This document shows, piece after piece, positions 1 through 8,423 of a DNA stretch of 33,018 bases. The stretch spans positions 1 to 33,018 of the forward strand of contig DAIEIL010000001.1 in the NCBI GenBank assembly GCA_027352645.1, in the 5' to 3' direction. The position numbers were made by a program, and so were the translations under genes. Each line of letters begins with the position of its first letter. Position 1 is the first letter of the stretch. The notes beneath the pieces are model-generated. The model saw only the letters and a program-made list of their open reading frames with translations. It made no database searches and was not told the origin of the DNA. The DNA comes from Rhodobiaceae bacterium. GTDB lineage: Bacteria; Pseudomonadota; Alphaproteobacteria; Parvibaculales; Parvibaculaceae.

Positions 1-1
1 C

Positions 2-613
2 TATCTGCTACTGCTCGACACGATGGTCAGCCTCGAGCGCCTCGGTATCGGCGTCGGCATCGCGATGCTTGCGGGCTTCATCATCGGCGTTCTGCAGGGT
101 CTCATTCCCTATGTCCGCGCGACGCTCTCGAATTTCACCAATGTCGTCTCGATGATCCCGGCGCTCGCGATCCTGCCGATCCTCTTCATCACCTTCGGAC
201 TCGGCGAGACGGCGAAGGTCGTGCTGATCTTCGTCGGCATCGTGCCCTTCATCATTCGCGATCTCGCGCAGCGGGTCGAAGAGATCCCGCATGAGCAGAT
301 CATCAAGGCGCAGACGCTCGGCGCCTCGACATGGCAGATCATCATCCGCATCGTCGTGCCGCAGATGCTGCCCCGCCTGATCGACTCCGTTCGCCTCTCG
401 CTTGGGCCCGCCTGGCTCTATCTCATCGCGGCGGAGGCGATCGCCGCCGAATCCGGCCTTGGCTACCGCATCTTCCTGATGCGCCGCTATCTGTCGATGG
501 ACGTGATCCTGCCTTACGTCGCCTGGATCACCTTCCTCGCCTTCTTTCTCGACTTCCTGCTGCGCGGCCTCAGGCGAGTGTCGTTCGGCTGGATGTATCG
601 CGGCCATATGTGA
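2..613 (+). CDS. ABC transporter permease, SsuC/TauC (nitrate/sulfonate/taurine-like) type, 5'-truncated by window edge
   Basis: Frame is open from base 2 to a stop at 613; hydrophobic translation with the EAA-type loop 'EQIIKAQTLGASTWQIIIRIVVPQMLPRLIDSVRLSLGPAWLYLIAAE'; followed directly by an ABC ATPase. Confidence 0.9.
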   Translation, partial: YLLLLDTMVSLERLGIGVGIAMLAGFIIGVLQGLIPYVRATLSNFTNVVSMIPALAILPILFITFGLGETAKVVLIFVGIVPFIIRDLAQRVEEIPHEQIIKAQTLGASTWQIIIRIVVPQMLPRLIDSVRLSLGPAWLYLIAAEAIAAESGLGYRIFLMRRYLSMDVILPYVAWITFLAFFLDFLLRGLRRVSFGWMYRGHM

Positions 614-623
614 GGGATGAGCG

Positions 624-1421
624 ATGACCCGCGTTACCGTTGAGAACGTCTGGAAGACCTACGGCAAGCAAACCGTGCTCGAACGCATCAATTTCGAAAC
701 GGCGCCCCAATCCTTCATCTCGCTCGTCGGCCCTTCAGGCTGCGGCAAGTCCACATTCCTGCGCATGCTGCTCGGCGATGAAAAGCCCAGTCAGGGCCGC
801 ATTCTCGTCGACGGTGTGCCGCTGCAGGCCGAGCCTTCGCCGGATCGCGGCGTCGTCTTCCAGAAATATTCGGTCTTCCCGCATCTGACGGCGCTTCAGA
901 ACGTCATGCTCGGTCTTGAGCTTGGGCAGAGCCCCGTTCTCGGAGGTCTCTTCGGCAAGAAGCGTCGTGAAGCGCGCGACATGTCCCGCGAAATGCTGAA
1001 GTCCGTCGGTCTCGAAGCGGCGGAAAACAAATATCCCGCCGAGCTGTCGGGCGGCATGCAGCAGCGTCTTGCCATCGCGCAGGCGCTGGTCAAGCGCCCG
1101 AAGCTTCTTCTGCTCGATGAGCCTTTCGGTGCGCTCGATCCCGGCATTCGCGCGGAGGTGCATGAGATTCTGCTCACGCTGTGGCGCGAGACGGGAATGA
1201 CCATTTTCATGGTGACGCATGATCTGTCCGAAGCTTTCAAGCTTGGAACGCGCGTCATCGCCTTCGACCGCCGCAAGACGCGGCCGGAAGAACTTGAAGC
1301 CTATGGCGCGACGATCACTTTCGATCTGCCCGTCATGCGCAAGATCGCGCCGCCTCCCGGCGCGGTGACGTCTCCGGCGGAGACGGAAGAAGCAATGCCG
1401 AAGGTCGCCGTCGCCGGATGA
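624..1421 (+). CDS. ABC transporter ATP-binding protein (nitrate/sulfonate/taurine-like family)
   Basis: Walker A GPSGCGKST, signature LSGGMQQRLAIAQAL, Walker B LLLLDEPFGALD, switch His VTHD. Confidence 0.95.
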   Translation: MTRVTVENVWKTYGKQTVLERINFETAPQSFISLVGPSGCGKSTFLRMLLGDEKPSQGRILVDGVPLQAEPSPDRGVVFQKYSVFPHLTALQNVMLGLELGQSPVLGGLFGKKRREARDMSREMLKSVGLEAAENKYPAELSGGMQQRLAIAQALVKRPKLLLLDEPFGALDPGIRAEVHEILLTLWRETGMTIFMVTHDLSEAFKLGTRVIAFDRRKTRPEELEAYGATITFDLPVMRKIAPPPGAVTSPAETEEAMPKVAVAG

Positions 1422-1433
1422 CTTTCGTCTCTG

Positions 1434-1476
1434 CCGGGACGACCCGGTGGATTGAGTTGTTGCCTGGACGGCCAGG
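1434..1476 (+). promoter_or_regulatory. Candidate guanidine-II (mini-ykkC) riboswitch: tandem hairpins CCGGG-ACGA-CCCGG (1434-1447) and CCTGG-ACGG-CCAGG (1463-1476)
   Basis: Two perfect 5-bp stems each closed by an ACGR tetraloop, 15-nt linker, located 5' of UAAP1/UAAP2/urea(guanidine) carboxylase genes. This matches the published mini-ykkC consensus of two ACGR-loop hairpins. Confidence 0.85.
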
Positions 1477-1481
1477 TTTTC

Positions 1482-1500
1482 GGCGCCTCCCCAAGGCGCC
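1482..1500 (+). promoter_or_regulatory. Stem-loop GGCGCCT-ccccа-AGGCGCC between the riboswitch candidate and the UAAP1 ribosome binding site; possible expression platform
   Basis: Inverted repeat ggcgcct/aggcgcc read directly; contains CTCC (1487-1490) complementary to the GGAG at 1511-1514. Confidence 0.45.
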
Positions 1501-1520
1501 ACCGGAAGCAGGAGAACGAG

Positions 1521-2345
1521 ATGGCCGATACATCTCAGACCTCGGGTGGAAACCACAAACGCTATGCCGCACAGCGTGCCCGCTATGAGGAGCTTTACAC
1601 GCGGGGCAAGGCGCGGCGACGCGACTTCAGCGAGGCCAAGGGCAACGCGAAGGAGATTCCCGCCGATCTGGTGCTGAAGCGCGAGATGCTTCCGGGTGGC
1701 TGGGGCTGGTCGGGTATCGTGAAGCGCGGGCAAACGCTTCGTATCCTCGCGCCAGCTGCGACGCAGGGCGTTTCCGTCCTTCTCTATCGCGCCGCCGATC
1801 CGACGGAGCGCTTCAATGCGGGCGATACGGTGAAGATCCAGTGGAGCGCGAGCCTCTATCGCGGAAAGCTGCTTTATTCCGACATGGGGCGTGTGCTTGC
1901 CTCGATAACCGACGATACGTTTGGCCATCATGACGCGATTGCGGGTGGCTCGACCGCGGCGACGAATGCTGCAAAGTATGATGATCCCACGCTCCGCAAC
2001 ACACGCGACAACTTCATTTTGCTTGCCGCGAAGCATGGGCTCTCCAGGGCCGACATTCCGCCTTGTCTGACGCTCTTCGCGCCGGTTGGGGTCGACGCTG
2101 CCGGCAAGCTTGTCTGGCAGGACGCCAGGACCGCCGCCGGCGATTACGTCGACCTTCGCGCCGAGATGGATGTTCTCGCCTTCCTTTCGAACTGCCCGCA
2201 TCCTCTCAGCACGGGCGCTTATGCGCCGGAGCCTGTCGATCTCACCCTCTGGAAATCGCCGCCGCCATCCGCCGACGATTTCTGCCGCTCGTCCTCGGAA
2301 GAGGCGACCCGCGGCTTCGACAACACCGATGCAATTTTCGAGTGA
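1521..2345 (+). CDS. cgdA: Urea amidolyase-associated protein 1 (DUF1989 family), putative carboxyguanidine deiminase subunit
   Basis: ATG at 1521 preceded by AGGAG; sequence paralogous to the next gene (e.g. LYRAADPTERFNAGDTVKIQ / LRNTRDNFILLAAKHGLSRADIPPCLTLFAPV); context with urea carboxylase and allophanate hydrolase. Confidence 0.85.
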   Translation: MADTSQTSGGNHKRYAAQRARYEELYTRGKARRRDFSEAKGNAKEIPADLVLKREMLPGGWGWSGIVKRGQTLRILAPAATQGVSVLLYRAADPTERFNAGDTVKIQWSASLYRGKLLYSDMGRVLASITDDTFGHHDAIAGGSTAATNAAKYDDPTLRNTRDNFILLAAKHGLSRADIPPCLTLFAPVGVDAAGKLVWQDARTAAGDYVDLRAEMDVLAFLSNCPHPLSTGAYAPEPVDLTLWKSPPPSADDFCRSSSEEATRGFDNTDAIFE

Positions 2346-2356
2346 GGGCCGAGCAG

Positions 2357-2983
2357 ATGACCACCAACCGCGAACCGAATACCGTCATTCACGATGAAAT
2401 CGTGCCGGCGAACAAGCCTTGGTCACACGTGATCCTGAAGGGGCAGGTGCTTCGCATTATCGACCTGGAAGGCTGTCAGGCCGTCGATACGCTTTTCTAC
2501 AATGCAGCCGATCCGGTCGAGCGTTACAGCGCGCAGGATACGATCCGCGCGCAGGGCGCGCCTTACATCACCGCAGGCACGAAGCTTCTGTCCAACGAAG
2601 GCAATGCGATGCTCACCGTGATCGGCGACACATGCGGCGCGCATGACACCTCGGCCGGCGCCTGCAGCGCCGAGGCGAACACCGTGCGCTTTGGACATCA
2701 CACGAAATACATGCATAGCTGCCGCGACAATTTCGTTCTCGAATTGTCGAAGCATGGCCTCACCAAGCGCGACCTGGTGAGCAACATCAACTTCTTCATG
2801 AATGTGCCGATCGAGCCGGACGGGACGCTCGCCATCGTCGATGGCGTGTCGAAGCCGGGGGATTATGTGGAGCTTCGGGCGGAGATGGACGTGCTGTGCG
2901 TCATCTCGAACTGCCCGCAGGTCAACAATCCCTGCAACGACTTCAACCCCACGCCCATTCGCACGCTCATCTGGAACGGCTGA
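2357..2983 (+). CDS. cgdB: Urea amidolyase-associated protein 2 (DUF1989 family), putative carboxyguanidine deiminase subunit
   Basis: ATG at 2357; FYNAADPVERYSAQDTIRAQ, HSCRDNFVLELSKHGLTKRDLVSNINFFMNVP, ISNCPQVNNPCNDFNPTPIR; next to UAAP1. Confidence 0.85.
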   Translation: MTTNREPNTVIHDEIVPANKPWSHVILKGQVLRIIDLEGCQAVDTLFYNAADPVERYSAQDTIRAQGAPYITAGTKLLSNEGNAMLTVIGDTCGAHDTSAGACSAEANTVRFGHHTKYMHSCRDNFVLELSKHGLTKRDLVSNINFFMNVPIEPDGTLAIVDGVSKPGDYVELRAEMDVLCVISNCPQVNNPCNDFNPTPIRTLIWNG

Positions 2984-3000
2984 AGTTCCGGGAGGAAGAC

Positions 3001-6000
3001 ATGTTCAAGAAGGTACTGGTTGCGAACCGCGGCGAAATCGCCTGCCGCGTCATTCGCACACTCCGCCACATGGGCGTCAGCTCCGTGGCGGTATATTCCG
3101 AGGCCGATCGCTTCGCGCCGCATGTGGATCTGGCGGACGAGGCTGTCTGCGTCGGCCCCGCCGTGGTGGCGCAGAGCTATCTCGATGTCGATGCCATCAT
3201 CGCGGCAGCAGTTGCGACCGGTGCGGAGGCGGTCCATCCGGGTTATGGGTTCCTGAGTGAGAACCCCGGCTTTGCGCAGGCATTGGCCGACAGGGGCATC
3301 GCCTTCATTGGCCCGCGTCCCGAGCACATGCTCGCTTTCGCGCTGAAGCATACTGCGCGAGAACTCGCTGAGAAGAGCGGCGTTCCGCTGCTTCCCGGTT
3401 CGCCTCTCGTCACCGATCTCGACGATGCGCTCGCCCGCGCGGGTGCCATCGGCTATCCCGTCATGCTCAAGAGCACGGCGGGCGGCGGCGGTATCGGCTT
3501 GCAGCTATGCAAGACTGCGGCAGAACTTCCGCGTCTCTTCGAGACCGTGCAGCGGCTCAGCCTTGCGAATTTCAAGGATGGCGGCGTGTTCCTCGAGAAG
3601 TTCGTCGCCGAGGCGCGGCATATCGAGGTGCAGATTTTCGGCGACGGCAAGGGCAAGGTCATCGCGCTCGGCGAACGCGACTGTTCCGCGCAGCGCCGCA
3701 ACCAGAAGGTGATCGAGGAGACGCCCGCGCCCAATCTGGCGGATGATGTGCGCAGCGCGCTCCACGAGGCGGCAGTGCGTCTCGGCGAAACCGTCTCTTA
3801 TGAATCGGCCGGCACCGTCGAGTTCATCTATGACGCGGTGGAAGAAAAGTTCTACTTCCTCGAAGTAAACACGCGGCTCCAGGTCGAGCATCCCGTCACG
3901 GAGGAAGTGACCGGCCTCGATCTCGTCGAAATGATGGTACGGCAGGCGGCGGGCGACCTTGGTGATCTCGTCCAATATGAGCGTGCGCCGCAGGGTCATG
4001 CCATTGAGGTACGGCTCTATGCCGAAGATCCGGCGCGAAATTTCCAACCTTCCTCGGGGCTTCTCACGCAGGTGAGCTTTCCCGCCGGTGTGCGTGTCGA
4101 TGGCTGGATCGCGACCGGAACCGAGGTCACGCCCTTTTACGATCCGATGCTTGCCAAGATCATCGTCAAGGGAGCGACCCGCGCGGAGGCTGTGGCCAAG
4201 CTTGCGTCCGCGCTCAATCAGAGCGCCGTCTACGGCATTGAAACGAATCTCGACTATCTGCGCCAGCTCGCGGGCGCATGGACCTTTCTCGACGGTGCGA
4301 TGCGCACCTCGTCGCTCGCCCATTTCGATTTCCGGCCTGCGACCATCGACGTCGTCGCGCCCGGCGCGCAATCGACTATTCAGGATTACCCCGGTCGCGT
4401 TGGCTACTGGAATGTCGGGGTGCCGCCATCGGGTCCGATGGACTCGCTGTCCTTTCAGCTTGCCAATCGCCTCGTCGGCAACGAGCCGGGCACGCCCGCG
4501 CTCGAAATGACGCTCGCGGGCCCGACGCTGCATTTCCGCACCGACGCGACCATCGTTCTGGCCGGCGCGCATATGCAGGCCAAAATCAGCGGCGAGCCCG
4601 TGCCGCATTGGCAGGCCTTCGAGGTGAAGCGCGGCCAGACGCTTGAAATCGGGGCGATCGAGGGGCCGGGGCAGCGGGCCTATCTCGCCATTCGCAACGG
4701 TTTCGATGCGCCGGAATATCTGGGCTCGCGCTCGACCTTCACGCTCGGCCGCTTCGGCGGCCACGCAACTGGCGCGCTCAAGACGGGCGACGTGCTGCGC
4801 GTGAACCGTTCGGGTGCGAAGGCGCCTGCGCAACGGGAGGCGCTGCCGCAACTTGACCGGCCGCCGCTCGTCAACGAATGGGAACTTGCTGCTCTCTACG
4901 GCCCGCATGGTGCGCCGGACTATTTCGCCGACGAGGACATCGAGACGCTTTTCAGTGCGACCTATGAGGTTCACTACAATTCGGCACGCACGGGCATCCG
5001 TCTCATCGGGCCGAAGCCCAGGTGGGCGCGCAAGGATGGTGGCGAAGCGGGGCTTCATCCGTCCAACATCCATGACAATGCCTATGCCGTCGGCACGATC
5101 GACTTCACCGGCGATATGCCGATCATCCTAGGTCTCGATGGGCCGAGCCTTGGCGGGTTCGTCTGTCCGGCAACGATTGCCAAGGCCGACCTCTGGAAGA
5201 TCGGGCAGCTGAAGCCGGGCGACAAGGTTCGCTTCCGCCGTGTGAGCGACGAGGAGGCCGAAGCGCTACGCAAGAGCGAGGATGGCTGGCTTTCGACACT
5301 GAAACGTCCGCATCACGGATCGCGCATTCAGGCGCCCGCGAGCCTCGGCAACGCCGTGCTCGGCCGTATCGACGACCTCGATGTCGCCGTCACCTATCGA
5401 CGTGCGGGCGACGATTATCTGCTCATCGAATATGGGCCGATGGTGCTCGACTTCGCGCTGCGCTTCCGGGCGCATGCGATGATGACGGCGCTGGCGTCGA
5501 AGCGCATCCCCGGCATCGTCGAGATGACGCCCGGCATTCGCTCGCTGCAAATCCATTTCGACCCCGACCGTCTGTCGCTGAAGCGGCTGCTTGCGACTGT
5601 GGAAGAAGTCGAGCGACATCTGCCGGCGACGAAGGATATCGAGGTGCCGAGCCGTGTCGTGCGCCTGCCACTTTCGTGGGACGATGCGGCGGCGCAGGAA
5701 GCCGTGCGCAAGTACCAGACGCTGGTGAACCCGGAGGCGCCGTGGTGTCCCTCCAATATCGAGTTCATCCGCCGTATCAATGGACTCGACAGCATCGATG
5801 AGGTGCGCCGCATTCTCTTTGAGGCGGATTACATGGTGCTCGGCCTCGGCGACGTCTATCTCGGCGCGCCGGTGGAAACCCCGCTCGATCCGCGCCATCG
5901 CCTCGTCACCACCAAGTACAATCCGGCGCGCACATGGACGCCGGAAAATGCGGTGGGCATCGGCGGCGCCTATATGTGCGTCTATGGCATGGAAGGGCCG

Positions 6001-6612
6001 GGCGGCTACCAGCTTGTCGGCCGTACCTTGCAGATGTGGAATACGTGGCGCGAGACGAAGAATTTCGAGGCAGGCTCGCCCTGGCTCCTGCGCTTCTTCG
6101 ACCGCATCCGCTTCTTTCCCGTCTCGGCGGAAGAACTGCTCGATATTCGTGCCGCCTTTCCGCATGGCCGCTATGAAGTGGAGGTGGAGGAATCGAGCTT
6201 CCGCCTCAGCGACTATCTCGCCTTCCTCGATCGGAATGCGGACGAGATCGCGGATTTCCGCACGATGCAGCGCCGCGCCTTCGAGGAGGAGCGGCAGCGC
6301 TGGGAAGATCGCGGGCTTTCGATGCAGGCGGCGGAGCCCGATGCGCCGCCTACGCAATCTATCGGCGAGTTGCCTCCGGGCGCGCGTCTCGTCGAGGCGA
6401 GCGTGCCGGGCAACGTCTGGGCGATCAGTGTCGAGCCGGGCGAAGAGGTCGCGCAGGACCAGTCTCTGGTCACGCTTGAATCCATGAAGATGGAAATTGA
6501 AATGCGGTCGCCGATGCGCGGCCGGGTGCATGAGGTGCATTGCGCACCGGGAACAATGGTACAGGCGGGGCAGGCGCTGATGACGCTGTTGCCGCTGGAG
6601 GCGATAGCATGA
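3001..6612 (+). CDS. Urea carboxylase-type enzyme (biotin carboxylase + KipA/KipI-like carboxyltransferase + biotinyl domain); likely guanidine carboxylase
   Basis: BC domain (ANRGEIACRVIRT, KSTAGGGGIGL, RLQVEHPVTEEVTG), KipA-like (IQDYPGRVGYWNVGVPPSGPMD), KipI-like (EYGPMVLDFALRFRAHAMM...GIVEMTPGIRSLQIHFDP), biotinylation motif ESMKMEIEM near the C-terminus. Confidence 0.93.
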   Translation: MFKKVLVANRGEIACRVIRTLRHMGVSSVAVYSEADRFAPHVDLADEAVCVGPAVVAQSYLDVDAIIAAAVATGAEAVHPGYGFLSENPGFAQALADRGIAFIGPRPEHMLAFALKHTARELAEKSGVPLLPGSPLVTDLDDALARAGAIGYPVMLKSTAGGGGIGLQLCKTAAELPRLFETVQRLSLANFKDGGVFLEKFVAEARHIEVQIFGDGKGKVIALGERDCSAQRRNQKVIEETPAPNLADDVRSALHEAAVRLGETVSYESAGTVEFIYDAVEEKFYFLEVNTRLQVEHPVTEEVTGLDLVEMMVRQAAGDLGDLVQYERAPQGHAIEVRLYAEDPARNFQPSSGLLTQVSFPAGVRVDGWIATGTEVTPFYDPMLAKIIVKGATRAEAVAKLASALNQSAVYGIETNLDYLRQLAGAWTFLDGAMRTSSLAHFDFRPATIDVVAPGAQSTIQDYPGRVGYWNVGVPPSGPMDSLSFQLANRLVGNEPGTPALEMTLAGPTLHFRTDATIVLAGAHMQAKISGEPVPHWQAFEVKRGQTLEIGAIEGPGQRAYLAIRNGFDAPEYLGSRSTFTLGRFGGHATGALKTGDVLRVNRSGAKAPAQREALPQLDRPPLVNEWELAALYGPHGAPDYFADEDIETLFSATYEVHYNSARTGIRLIGPKPRWARKDGGEAGLHPSNIHDNAYAVGTIDFTGDMPIILGLDGPSLGGFVCPATIAKADLWKIGQLKPGDKVRFRRVSDEEAEALRKSEDGWLSTLKRPHHGSRIQAPASLGNAVLGRIDDLDVAVTYRRAGDDYLLIEYGPMVLDFALRFRAHAMMTALASKRIPGIVEMTPGIRSLQIHFDPDRLSLKRLLATVEEVERHLPATKDIEVPSRVVRLPLSWDDAAAQEAVRKYQTLVNPEAPWCPSNIEFIRRINGLDSIDEVRRILFEADYMVLGLGDVYLGAPVETPLDPRHRLVTTKYNPARTWTPENAVGIGGAYMCVYGMEGPGGYQLVGRTLQMWNTWRETKNFEAGSPWLLRFFDRIRFFPVSAEELLDIRAAFPHGRYEVEVEESSFRLSDYLAFLDRNADEIADFRTMQRRAFEEERQRWEDRGLSMQAAEPDAPPTQSIGELPPGARLVEASVPGNVWAISVEPGEEVAQDQSLVTLESMKMEIEMRSPMRGRVHEVHCAPGTMVQAGQALMTLLPLEAIA

Positions 6613-8402
6613 AGGGTCTTTGTTTTTCTCTCCCCTCGCTCAGGGCTTCCTATGCGCGTGGCCTGCGCGCCGAGGATGTGGCGGCGGAAGCGCTGAAACG
6701 TGCCGACGCCTATGCCGATCCGGCGGTCTGGATCGCGCGGGCGCCCGCCGATGAGGTCATGGCCCGCGCCCGCGCGCTCGACGCGCTGCCGGTCGCTGCG
6801 CGGGCGAAGCTGCCGCTTTTCGGTGTGCCCTTCGCGGTAAAGGACAATATCGACTGCGCCGGGCTCCCGACGACGGCTGCTTGCCCCGCCTATGCCTTTC
6901 AGCCGAAGGAAAGCGCCTATGCCGTGCAGCGTCTTCTCGATGCGGGTGCGATCCTCATCGGCAAGACCAATCTCGATCAGTTCGCCACCGGCCTCGTCGG
7001 TACGCGCTCGCCGCATGGCGCGCCGCGGTCGGTCTTCAATTCCGAATATATCTCCGGCGGATCGAGCTCCGGTTCGGCCGTGGCTGTCGCGGCGGGGCTC
7101 GTCTCCTTTTCCCTCGGCACGGACACGGCGGGTTCGGGCCGCGTGCCTGCCGCCTTCAACAACATTGCGGGGCTCAAGCCCTCGCGCGGCCTTCTCTCGA
7201 CGCGCGGTGTGCTTCCCGCCTGCCGCTCGCTCGACTGCATCTCGATCTTCGCGTTGACGCCCGAAGACACGGCGGAGGTTTTCAGGCAGGCCGCTATCTA
7301 TGACGATGAAGATCCATACTCGCGGACGCGGCTTGCGGACGAGCCTTTCGTACCTGGCGGCAGTTTCACCTTCGCGGTGCCGCGCGCAGAAGATCTCGCC
7401 TTCTTTGGCGACGGCGAGGCGGAGCGCCTGTTCAACGAGGCCGTGCAGCGTCTGGAAAGCATTGGCGGCCGCGCGCGGCGGATCGACTTCGCACCGTTCC
7501 GCGAGGCGGCCTTGCTGCTGTATGAGGGTCCCTGGGTCGCCGAGCGCACGGTGGCGGTGGGTTCCTTCATCGAGGCGCATGAGGCCGAATGCGATCCGAC
7601 CGTCGCGAAGATCGTGCTCGGTGGGCGCACGCGCAGCGCCGTCGAGACTTTCGAGGCGATGCACAAGCTGCAGGCCCTGCAACGCAGGGTGCTGACGCTC
7701 TTTGCCGGTCTCGACATCGTCGTCGTGCCGACGGCGCCGACGACATACAAGGTGAGCGAACTTGAAGCTGAGCCGATCAAGCTCAATTCGCGCCTCGGCA
7801 CCTATACGAACTTCATGAACCTGCTCGATATGGCAGGGCTTGCGGTGCCTGCGGGCATCGGTGCGACGGGGCTTCCCTTCGGCATCACGCTTGCCGCGCC
7901 CGCCTTCTCGGAGGCGCGCCTTGTCGAGATCGGCGCTCGCTTCACTGCGGCGCTGGCCTTGTCTCCGGGAGCCCCGTTCCTCGGCGGCGCGGAAGCGGAT
8001 GAAGCCTTTCTGGAACTTGCCGTCGTCGGCGCGCATATGAGTGGCTTGCAGCTCAATCATGAACTGACATCGCGCGGGGGCATGTTCGTCGAGCGGACCA
8101 GGACAGCCGCCTCCTATCAGCTCTATGCTTTGGCGGGCGGTCCGCCCTTCCGTCCCGGCCTCGTCAAGTCGGCGACGGGAACGGCGATCGAGCTCGAAGT
8201 CTGGCGGCTTCCGCGCGCGCAAGTCGGGAGCTTCCTTGCCGGAGTGCCACAACCGCTTGTCATCGGCACTGTCGATCTTGCCAATGGCCGCAAGGTGAAG
8301 GGGTTCCTTTGCGAGACGAGCGGTCTTGCGGGCGCGGAGGACATCACGTCCTTCGGCGGCTGGAGGCGCTTTCTCGAACGTGACAAGGCGGCGGCCGGCT
8401 GA
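6609..8402 (+). CDS. atzF: Allophanate hydrolase (amidase-signature domain plus C-terminal domain)
   Basis: ATGA overlap with the carboxylase; amidase signature GGSSSGSAVAVAAGLVSFSLGTDTAGSGRVPAAFNNIAGLKPSRG, catalytic Lys in FAVKDNID; C-terminal extension LQLNHELTSRGG...YALAGGPPFRPGLV. Confidence 0.92.
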   Translation: MKGLCFSLPSLRASYARGLRAEDVAAEALKRADAYADPAVWIARAPADEVMARARALDALPVAARAKLPLFGVPFAVKDNIDCAGLPTTAACPAYAFQPKESAYAVQRLLDAGAILIGKTNLDQFATGLVGTRSPHGAPRSVFNSEYISGGSSSGSAVAVAAGLVSFSLGTDTAGSGRVPAAFNNIAGLKPSRGLLSTRGVLPACRSLDCISIFALTPEDTAEVFRQAAIYDDEDPYSRTRLADEPFVPGGSFTFAVPRAEDLAFFGDGEAERLFNEAVQRLESIGGRARRIDFAPFREAALLLYEGPWVAERTVAVGSFIEAHEAECDPTVAKIVLGGRTRSAVETFEAMHKLQALQRRVLTLFAGLDIVVVPTAPTTYKVSELEAEPIKLNSRLGTYTNFMNLLDMAGLAVPAGIGATGLPFGITLAAPAFSEARLVEIGARFTAALALSPGAPFLGGAEADEAFLELAVVGAHMSGLQLNHELTSRGGMFVERTRTAASYQLYALAGGPPFRPGLVKSATGTAIELEVWRLPRAQVGSFLAGVPQPLVIGTVDLANGRKVKGFLCETSGLAGAEDITSFGGWRRFLERDKAAAG

Positions 8403-8423
8403 GGCCGGCCCCGTTCGCGCGGT

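Noticed and set aside
735-2201. Long minus-strand ORF (488 aa)
   Set aside because: Antisense to the ABC ATPase and UAAP1; Arg/His-rich low-information translation typical of GC-rich shadow ORFs.
2974-2990. GGAAC-GGCTGAA-GTTCC inverted repeat at the end of UAAP2 as a possible EcfG site or operator
   Set aside because: Spacing and -10 do not fit EcfG, and it overlaps the stop codon and RBS region; likely coincidental.
3505-8252. Long minus-strand ORFs (522, 424 and 679 aa) opposite the carboxylase and allophanate hydrolase
   Set aside because: Fully antisense to strongly supported enzymes, with no recognisable motifs; codon-bias artefacts.
8394-8411. GGCCGG...CCGGCC hairpin at the allophanate hydrolase stop
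   Set aside because: No T-run on either side; short GC palindromes are frequent at this base composition.
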